Made by a program: the position numbers and the translations under genes | NCBI GenBank assembly: GCA_025094145.1 | Contig: JALLLS010000026.1 | Coordinates: 361,571-425,570, forward strand | Direction of reading: 5' to 3' | DNA length: 64,000 nt | Origin: Spinellus fusiger | Taxonomy: Eukaryota; Mucoromycota; Mucoromycetes; Mucorales; Phycomycetaceae | Shown: positions 56,500-64,000 of the stretch, piece after piece | Layout: the number at the start of each line of letters is the position of its first letter | Numbering within the stretch: position 1 is the first letter of the stretch | Notes under the pieces: model-generated | The model's database searches: none | Seen by the model: only the letters and a program-made list of their open reading frames with translations | What the model was told of the DNA's origin: nothing

Positions 56500-58257
56500 T
56501 TATGATTTTATTAATATATGAGTATGACTTGTGTTGAGTCTTGCACTGTCCTCTCGTTCATGAGGGTGCTCGCTTTCCTCTACTTGCCACAATCCACTAA
56601 CAATCTTATTTCTTGATCCCAATGCACCTACAACCACCAGTTGTTCTACCAACATTCTACTGTCGGCAATGCACTTTGATATACTATTTCCAAAATAGCT
56701 CTGGCCTGTAACGCTCATACAATGACCATACTCTTTCTGAAGAGCAGCTACCAAGGCACTCATTCTATGTCCATGATTTAAAGTGTACTGAGGTAGACTC
56801 TTTGGGCTAAGAGTCACCAAGCCATACGTTGGGTTTTCTGTTATACTAAAGAATGCCTTGCCTGCTTTGATAGCACTCTGGAATACGTCTTGGGGGTCGA
56901 CACTTTCAATGGGTATATTCCCAAAGGCTTCATTCCATTGATGACCTCCCATAGCGATCATCATCTTAAAAGAGTCATGAGGATCTTGATGTTTCAGCAA
57001 GTTGGATTCACAAGAAACGCTCAATATCCCAGGATAAGGAACAGTGTTGTTGGTAGCAGGATAAGGGAGGGCGAATCCAGTGCCTGTGTAATTGGATGCC
57101 TGTGGTGAATAAGCCAAGCTAACAACAGCCACATCCACGGCTGGAATATCACCAAGACTGGGTAAGGATGAGGATGTGATTTGGTTTAGGATATGAGCAG
57201 GCAAGGTGGAAACAATATGCTCAGTATGGAGTTGGGAGCTACTCGTAGTTATCTTTGTGTCTTCAATGAGTGTCTTTCTTTTGTGTAGAGTCCTTCTTAC
57301 CTTGCACTCCTTTTGATCTATGATATCAATGCGCTCTACCTTCTCATTGAGTCGAATTTCTACATTTTCGCATTGTGCCAAGTAGTTATGAAGCTGATCT
57401 GGTAGTGCTTGAAGGCCTTGTTGAAAGCTAATAGCACCACACCCCTCCATGTTTGCAAACCACACTGGATCGTCTTTTCGTGCTCTCACTCCCATACCAC
57501 GCTCACGAAATCCTTCTCTGCGTTGACCTCGTGTTTTGTAGTACCCTTTAAGAACACTTCCATAGTCCTGTTCCCATGTGTACAGAGTAGGTAGTATTGA
57601 CTGCACAGAGATGTTTTTTGCGTCTCCTCCACACACACTCTGGGCAAAAGCACTGGCCACGGTTGATGCAAGGTACTTGTTGAAACGGCGGTGCACAAAG
57701 TCATACAGGCTTTCATCACCCTGTTTGTTTTGAGACACAAGGGGCTCGACTAGAATGGATTTCAAAAGTGCCCTTGCAATGGCTGGTGGACTGCCTGTGA
57801 TTTTGTTCAAACTGCTGGGCAATTGAGTAATTTGGTGATCGCAGTAGATTGACTTTTCTCTAGGCACATAGCTGGAGGCAGGTAGGGTCAACATTGTTTC
57901 TGTAAGGCCAATGTCTCTTATCTTGTTGTAAAGAGACCCATACATTAGTCTTTTCTTATGCTCTTATGCTCTTATGTCCTACAGAGGTATCTATTCTCTT
58001 ACCATATCAAACACAACAGCACCACGAGAACTCTTTGTCCTCAACACCTCAGAACTTGTCTCCAACAAGATACCATTGGGACAGTGTGTGGGAGAAACAT
58101 GGAGACCACCAGAAACGCGTTTACTTTGAATCCATCCTCCCACCCTATCCTTGGCTTCTATTAGCACTATCTTTGTAGTGCGAGGAGCAAATTTAGATAG
58201 ATAATAGGTGGTGGAGAGACCAGAAATGCCTCCTCCAAGCACAACCACACAAGACAT
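56500..58257 (-). CDS. HEM14: Protoporphyrinogen IX oxidase (HEM14/PPOX)
   Basis: Two exons, 58003-58257 and 56500-57960, around a 42 nt intron in phase 0; 571 aa. N-terminus SCVVVLGGGISGLSTTYYL is the FAD-binding GxGxxG motif, followed by VLIEAKDRVGGWIQSKR and, after the intron, HKKRLMYGSLYNKIRDIGLT. Mid-protein GDESLYDFVHRRF and QSVCGGDAKNISV match PPOX, and the C-terminal part has GHRMSALVAALQK and a final QVEESEHP tail. It oxidises protoporphyrinogen IX to protoporphyrin IX with oxygen, the penultimate step of haem synthesis, on the mitochondrial inner membrane. The acceptor used at 57961 leaves in-frame CATAAG repeats in the protein; a neighbouring AG is out of frame. Confidence 0.92.
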
Positions 58258-59626
58258 TAAAAAAGAAAAAGCAAAAGAGTCATATGAATCTCTTGTATTT
58301 TATCCTATCCTATCCTATTCTATTCTATTTTTTTCTTTTTTTTTTCTTTTTTTTCTTTTTTTTTCCTATTTTTTTTCCTTCTTCCCTTCTTCCTTTCTCT
58401 TGTTCTATTGGGTAGCTTGTGTTTTGTGGATACTTTTTAAGACAGGTTACAGTAGGTTATGAAAAGTCTGTCTAGGCTCCACAATAGCATTTATCTTTTG
58501 CCTTTATAGAAAAAAAAGAAAAAAAAAAAGGGCCTTAATGTAAGGTTGCTGTTTGGGCTCTTTACAGCTATATTCAGTCATCGATCTCTAGGCTGACATT
58601 AGCGGGTAGTGAACAAGAATCTATTCCAGGAACAGTCTTTTGAGTCTTGAGGGATAAGTCATGCGTTATGAGTCATAGGTGACAATACATAACAAACATA
58701 TGCACATGGAGGTAGAGATAGAAATGCATATGTTAATATAGTAAGAATATTAATATAAAGAGATCCATCTTCCAGGGTGAAAAATAGAATAATGCTGTGT
58801 GCTGATTGGATGGAAGACTCATTTGCCCATGAGGCACCAAAACTCATCCTATCCAATGTACCTTGGTCTTGCCTCCATGATAAGTCCATAAACTGTGAAT
58901 AGACACTGTACTTTTTAAGAGAAATAAAAAAAAACAAGTAGAAATAGAAATAGAAATAGGAGAGGAAAAAGACGGTTTACAAGGCAGACACATACACATA
59001 CACATACACATCTCTCTGTATCTATACTAAATTCCATAAACTTCTTCAGTGCAAAACACAATAGCACAATGCCTAAGAATACTCAGAAAGACATGCCTAG
59101 GAATAGCAAGTCACCTTGAGTCTTGTCTATAGAATCCCTCATGGACGCGTACAAGCCAGTGGGACACCTTCTCACCCCACTTGTGCATTGAATCTCCCTA
59201 CATTCACCTTGGACTCACCCACTTCCTCTCTACACTACCAAAGTAAGCCCGCCGTCATAAAGCAGTCCCCACTACACTCAGCATTGACAGAGAAGGAACC
59301 AATCACTTGTCCAAATAAAGTCAACCTAAAATGTAATAAGGCGTGTCTTGAAAGCAATTTGGAAATCCCATATCGCCAGTGAAAGGTCTACGTCACTCCT
59401 AATTCCACGAGGTGGTGAATAGCTTATGAACAGGAAATTCCTTCTTCCTCTCTTTCCCTCTTCTTTTCTCACTCACTTTCTCTTCTTTCTCCAACTTGTT
59501 TGTTATTTTGTAAAGGAATTCTTGAATTGTCAGCGCACTCATATCTATTCTTATTGGCTGTGTTCTTATAGATTCTTATATCTGTCTGTCTGTCTATCTA
59601 TCCATACCTATCTCTATCTCTATCTC

Positions 59627-59658
<32 letters not shown>

Positions 59659-59691
59659 TACATATAAAAAAGAAAAAGAATAAGAATAAGA
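58258..59691. other. Divergent promoter spacer, HEM14 to 4E-T-like gene
   Basis: 1.4 kb. Contains a T/C tract (58318-58400), an ATAC microsatellite (58985-59010), and CTAT/CACATA repeats (59590-59665) just upstream of the next start. No coding motif; ORFs 58659-58937 and 59116-59382 show no second exon or homology. Confidence 0.55.
59592..59668. repeat. TCTATC / CACATA microsatellite in the 4E-T-like 5' leader
   Basis: TATC/TCTA units (59592-59630) then ACACAT units (59631-59664), ending about 25 bp before the start codon at 59692. Confidence 0.8.
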
Positions 59692-62029
59692 ATGGAAAAC
59701 AAGGACACTTCAAAGTCTGACCCAACCACTGAAAAAGCACCTTCCAAAGGCACCCTTCGCTATTCTAAAGAGTTCTTATTAACTCTTCGGAACAGTCCTC
59801 TTGTAACAAAAGAAGAAGATATGCCCGCTCTTTCTGAATGGTTCAGGTATACGCATTGTAGTGACGACACTAACTTGCTTAGAGAGAATGCTGCTGCTAC
59901 TGCTGCTAATACTGCTGCTGCAAATGCAAATGCAAATGCACACTCAAATACTACTAATACTGCTGCTACTGCTATTCTTAATACGGTCTTGGCGTCAACT
60001 GGTGCTGTCTCCAAAACAGCTGTCAGTGGAACCAGCATGGCTCGTGCGTCAGGTAAATGTCTTGTTGATCTATTGGATCTATGCTGTGTAGAAGAAACAT
60101 AAACCTGGAGCCTTGTTGTTGTTCTTCTTCTTGGATAATAACAATAATACTAACACTACTCTATAGACAAGAGCATTGTACTTGGACCTACCAAGACCAA
60201 CTTTGCCTCTTCTCTCTACGGGGGCCTCAAGCGATCAGACGGAGGTTTAGCCCCTTCCAAATCTACCGTAGCCCATTCACCGACTGCATCTCGTCACCGA
60301 CAAGTAATTGATTAGGGTGCTGCTCCGCAAAGCAGCCGCTGAACAAATGATGTACTTCGCCTTGCCATGTAGAATGACGAACAACGAACACAGAAGGACC
60401 GCTCAAGAGGTACCTTTCCTAATGAAAAGAGCTTCCAACGACAGGACAAGAACGAGAGAAGAACAAATCAGTTTGTAGCCTCTCCACCTGCCACTCATCG
60501 GCGACAGCAAGATCGCTTCAGTGGTCATGAGAAACCACGCAGTAAGTGTATTTATTATTATTATTGTTATTATTTCTTCATCCCAAGGGGTTGGGACTGA
60601 CATTTTTCTTGATAAGACACTCGTGAGACAGGACGCACTAAGCACACGCCCCATGAAGCACCTCCCGAGAAACTACCGGAATGGATGGACTATAGTCCAC
60701 ATGCCAAAAAGGTTGTAAGTAAAGACACAGAGTTTACCAATGATCTCGAGGCTTGGAAGTCAAGTATGAAGCAAAAGGAACGTGATCAAGAAGAAGGGAT
60801 GGTGTCCTTGCAAGGACATGAGCAAGGACATGAGCAGGATCAGCGAAAGGATCAGCGAAAGGATCAAAGAAAGGATCAGAGAAAGGAAGTATCCAAGGAA
60901 CAGGCAAAAGACCAGTCCCAGTCTCAGCAGTCCCAGTCTCAGCACCAGCACCACCACCAGCACCATCAACAGCAGTTACAAGAACAAGGTAAGAACAGCT
61001 ATTCTCATCCAATGCCAAAGCTCACAGCCAAATCCCACGGATGTGATATACTAGCCACTCAGGATCCTTTTGCATCTTCCTTCTTTGACGGTAACAGTCC
61101 AGGTGTCTCCCGTGACACAACCAAGGGATCTCGTTTTGCAGAATTCTTTGCAAAGAGAGAAGTCCCCGAAGAAGGTCAAGCAAGAAAGATCAGTGTTAGT
61201 GATCTCTTCCAAGCTAATCCAACAGTGATGACTCTTCCCAGTGTAAGAATGCTATCAGAAGAGGAAGTTATGCAGTCGTTGGGAGCCCACCGACAACCAG
61301 AACAGAGAGAAGATGCCATGGGATTTAACCGTGTGCTTCAGATCCTATCACAACCCAAGGCAAGTTCATCTCTATAGAGACATGTGTGGGTGTGACTAAC
61401 TCAGCTGTAGCCCTCGGTTTCTACCACTCTGCCTGAGGTAAAAGACATTGAGCAAGGAATGAGTTCCACCTTTCTATGTGAATCGGACAAGAAGAAGCCC
61501 ATGAACAGTCTATTTGCTGGCAATCTGCCTACTTCGGTTCTTCGTCAAATGTCGGCTCGTTCTTCTGACAAGTCTCCCAAGCCAGTGCGTGCAAAGGCAG
61601 TTGTGCCCAATGTGTCTAGTGTCTATCCTTATGGATACCAAGCCATGGGGCTATCCACTGGCTATCCTGTGCCCAATGTGCCTGCCATGGATCCCTATGA
61701 GTCCATGCCACCCATGCACACGATGCCCATGATGGTGCCTATGCCTTATGGACAGTCCATGCCACCCATGCACACAATGCCCATGATGGTGCCTATGCCT
61801 GGCCACCACACAATGATGCACCACTTGCCACCCCCTATTCAGGGACAGGCCCCTCCCCGCTTTATTCAAAGAGACATGATGCCACCAGGAGGAGAGTATG
61901 GAATGAATCTCCCCAACGGTCCTCCCATGAATGGTAAGGCATCCCTGGCTCTTTCTCTTTAACTAATACACACATACACTCCCTCCAGCCATTCCTCCTA
62001 TGTACAAGCAGAATTGGGACCACCAATAA
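59692..62029 (+). CDS. eIF4E-binding 4E-T-like translational repressor / P-body protein
   Basis: Six exons: 59692-60052, 60167-60303, 60373-60541, 60617-61359, 61411-61933, 61989-62029; phases close, 657 aa. The N-terminus has RYSKEFLLTLRNSP (about residues 24-37), a canonical eIF4E-binding YxxxxL-phi site, as in animal 4E-T. The rest is mostly disordered: an Ala/Asn run, KTNFASSLYGGLKRSDGG, a QH/SQ-rich stretch, FANDLE-like TNDLEAWKSSMKQKERDQEE, SFFDGNSPGVSRDTTKGSRF plus AEFFAKREVPEEGQARKISV, and a Met/Pro-rich tail with a duplicated MPPMHTMPMMVPMP. 4E-T proteins tether eIF4E to repressed mRNAs and decay factors in P-bodies. Intron 4 (61360-61410) is GC-AG. The fungal homology beyond the 4E site is weak, so 4E-binding protein is sure in motif, 4E-T orthology moderate. 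Confidence 0.7.
61360..61410 (+). other. GC-AG intron in the 4E-T-like gene
   Basis: Exon ...CAACCCAAG is followed by GCAAGT, and CTGTAG precedes CCCTCGG. Joining gives QPKPSVSTTLPEV in phase 0. If it were not spliced the frame hits a stop 6 codons later (ASSSL*), so the intron is needed. AG|GCAAGT is the standard GC donor context. Confidence 0.7.
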
Positions 62030-62038
62030 GTAAAGAGT

Positions 62039-62966
62039 TTATTTCGATGCAGCAATGGGTGTGAAGGCCACTGTGCATATCTTGGATCCTGTATGGCCAC
62101 CAAATGAGAATGTGGGGTACTTGATGTGGGAGTGGTAGGCGAAATCTAAGACATGCATTCGTTCATCCGTCAATAATAAATAAATAAATAAATATTATAT
62201 ATATATAATATATAAATATAAATATATAAAACCCATTAGGTGCACCTTACATGGCTCAAAATAGGCCTTTAACTCTTCCATTGTCCAATTGCAGCTAGTG
62301 ATCATAAACACACCCTGGGGATCTGTCATGCGGTGGACAGCCTCCATGTAGCGCTGTCTAGGCCCACCTGAAGGGGAGGTGTCCTGCTCTGCTTGGAGGG
62401 AGATGGCATCATAGGTGCCCTTGTCCAAGACTAACTGATAGGTCTGCTCACGCCAGCTGTCACTGCTGAGAAAGTCCACTGCAGAATAGCGAATGGATGT
62501 CAGCCCTTTCTGCTCAGCAACTGACTTGGCCAGGGTGATGGCTGCTTCTGAGTAGTCGATGCCACTGAGGTGAGTGAATCCCTCTTCAGACAGAGCCAAT
62601 AAGAGGTGGCCGTTTCCACAGCCAAGGTCCATAACACTGCTGTCCTGGCTGATATTGTCTACTGCCCATGTCACCATACGCTCTACACTGTCTTCACCAA
62701 ACCTAAACAGGCCATGAGCAAACTGTTGAATAAAAAGAAGTGGTGGTATGCGATGTGTATGTGATGTGTATGTGGTGTGTGGTGTGTGGTGGCTTACCAG
62801 ATCTCTCCAATATCACCAAACTCCTCAAAATTCTTGTTCTCGCGGTGGTAAACATTATCCCAGCTAAGCAGTCCATCGTCAACCCATGTGTTATCATGTG
62901 ACTCTAAGAAAGAGTAGTTTACTATGTCTTGGTGCCTAGTTTGGAGGCTTCAAAATCCTTGGCCAT
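62039..62966 (-). CDS. EFM4: EFM4/METTL10-type elongation factor 1A lysine methyltransferase
   Basis: Four exons, phases closing: 62923-62966, 62798-62863, 62251-62702, 62039-62145; 222 aa. Spliced start MAKDFEASKLGTKTYWDNVY, then HRENKNFEEFGDIGEIWFGEDSVERMV, the family entry block. SAM motif I is VMDLGCGNGHLLLALSEEG, then GIDYSEAAITLAKSV; motif with DKGTYDAISL; tail ending FSFGGHTGSKICTVAF. Without intron 1 the frame hits a stop, and the 59 nt intron with TA|GTAAAC donor restores the conserved YW. EFM4 trimethylates a lysine of eEF1A in yeast; human METTL10 (EEF1AKMT2) does so too. AT microsatellite (62190-62240) in intron 3. Convergent with the 4E-T-like gene. Confidence 0.9.
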
Positions 62967-64000
62967 GGTCTATAGATAGAAAGAGAGAAGAAAACAGGAT
63001 TCTTTGTTTGCTCTTGGTGAGTGTGCACGTGAGTAGTGCTTTAAGACCTGAGCCCCAAAGTTGAATTCTACACACCAGGAGATTATTCTGGCCTTTAAGT
63101 GGTGATATCTCCTTCCTTTTACGCCACAATAAAAATTCCCTTTTATGTATCTGTGTTTGAAATCAAAGGTTTGAAGTATCTAATTGTTTTCTTTTGTGGA
63201 TACCTCAGTATCAAATTGTATTATCAATAGAATATAGTGTTGATGAATAAAATTGTTTATTGTAATAGTATAGCTAATACTATAGTATGACTATAGCTAC
63301 TGCCCAAGTGCATTCCCTTCATAGCAATAGAACCCACAACCTAAAGGCCTTGTGTTTTATGCTTGGGAGATAGATATTTATGCTTGGGAATACACTCTAG
63401 ACATCTTAGACAGTATAGAAGACCACCTAAGACTGACTTGAAAGGAGTCTTTACTTGCCTAATAATAATACATTGAGTGTCTTGTGGAATACAATGAACT
63501 CAAGCCCAGAGGAAGACACTGCTTACCTTTTTATCACTAGAATAGCCTTTGATGGTGTCTATCACTTCCTTCTATTGTTTCACTGTGTTAATAATAGTAC
63601 ATTACCTTGCTCACTTATGCTCATCTTGATGAGTACTTGAGTGCCAAGTTGTATGTGCAGTGTGGGAGATAACAAAAGGAGGGAAGTATCAAAACAAAAT
63701 AATAATCTTTCTTTCTCTATTCTGGTGATGTATACACTAGCCTCCACTCATAAAATTCACAAGTCAACAATTCACACTCTATTTGCCTTGGGTCTAAGTC
63801 CAGCATTAGAAATAATGCCTTGTTCTCACTAAGTACTATTGTTAATACCAGTTACAATGAGATAATTGAGGTGATTATAGATATTGAGTCAAAAATAAAT
63901 ACACTGTTCTCAATGTAAGTAAGTTTGGTTCTCTTTTATGAACAATGACCATTAGAGCTAATTCAGTGCGAGTCCCACAATAAATCTCTTAATCAGTGCT
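62967..64000. other. Right-end spacer, no gene recognised
   Basis: 1.03 kb, AT-rich. The EFM4 promoter is at its left. ORFs 63455-63640 and 63641-63832 lack motifs and look chance-made. No transposon or tRNA motif seen; any gene here begins beyond the window. Confidence 0.5.

Noticed and set aside
62898..62922. A 19 nt intron in EFM4 ending at the first TTAG
   Set aside because: Below any plausible intron size; the downstream CTTAG at 62864 restores the conserved YWDNVY and gives 59 nt.
1..64000. CRISPR arrays, bacterial operons, plasmid or phage features
   Set aside because: Nothing of that type seen; all genes are intron-bearing eukaryotic genes or short single-exon ones.

Overview
The window looks like nuclear DNA of an early-diverging filamentous fungus, most likely Mucoromycota (Mucorales-like). 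Supporting signs are short GT-AG introns (about 40-140 nt, a few possibly GC-AG), eukaryote-only genes (V-ATPase subunit H, complex I B12 subunit, NBP35, cyclophilin-40, a YPK/GAD8 kinase), a CSL transcription factor, a DOCK-family exchange factor and a PDE8-like phosphodiesterase, all set in AT-rich DNA full of microsatellites. Taxonomy is inferred; no marker gene proves it. No operons, CRISPR arrays or phage genes are seen.

Layout. 1-24.2 kb is gene-dense and entirely on the minus strand: a CDK7/Kin28-type kinase (cut by the window edge), a secreted subtilase, a 2.5 kb spacer with a dead Tc1/mariner copy, a giant DOCK protein, a METTL21-type lysine methyltransferase, a membrane-anchored GNAT acetyltransferase, a complex I B12 (NDUFB3) subunit, a small coiled-coil gene, V-ATPase subunit H, and an Ala/Glu/Thr-rich LEA-like protein. 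24.2-27.6 kb is repeat-rich spacer. 27.7-42.2 kb is again dense: CSL factor (+), REC-PDE phosphodiesterase (-), YPK/GAD8 AGC kinase (-), MIM2-like protein (-), NBP35 (+, sharing a 122 bp promoter region with the MIM2-like gene), a DsbA-fold protein (+) and cyclophilin-40 (-), the last two with overlapping stop codons. 42.2-56.5 kb is a 14 kb gene-poor, AT-rich block holding transposon debris (two different Tc1/IS630-type transposase relics, tRNA-like pieces, a diverged duplication, an intact-looking 297 bp MITE) and one uncertain gene. 56.5-62.97 kb has protoporphyrinogen oxidase (-), an eIF4E-binding 4E-T-like protein (+) and an EFM4/METTL10-type methyltransferase (-), the last two convergent with stops 9 nt apart. 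63-64 kb shows nothing recognisable.

Functional themes. Growth signalling is well represented: cAMP breakdown (PDE), TORC2-dependent AGC kinase, Rho/Rac activation (DOCK), and CSL transcription control. The rest is housekeeping: V-ATPase assembly, cytosolic Fe-S assembly, haem synthesis, mitochondrial import and respiration, translation control and elongation-factor methylation. Exon boundaries were worked out by hand from splice consensus and reading phase; where the phase closes across every junction the gene model is strong, and this is stated per gene.
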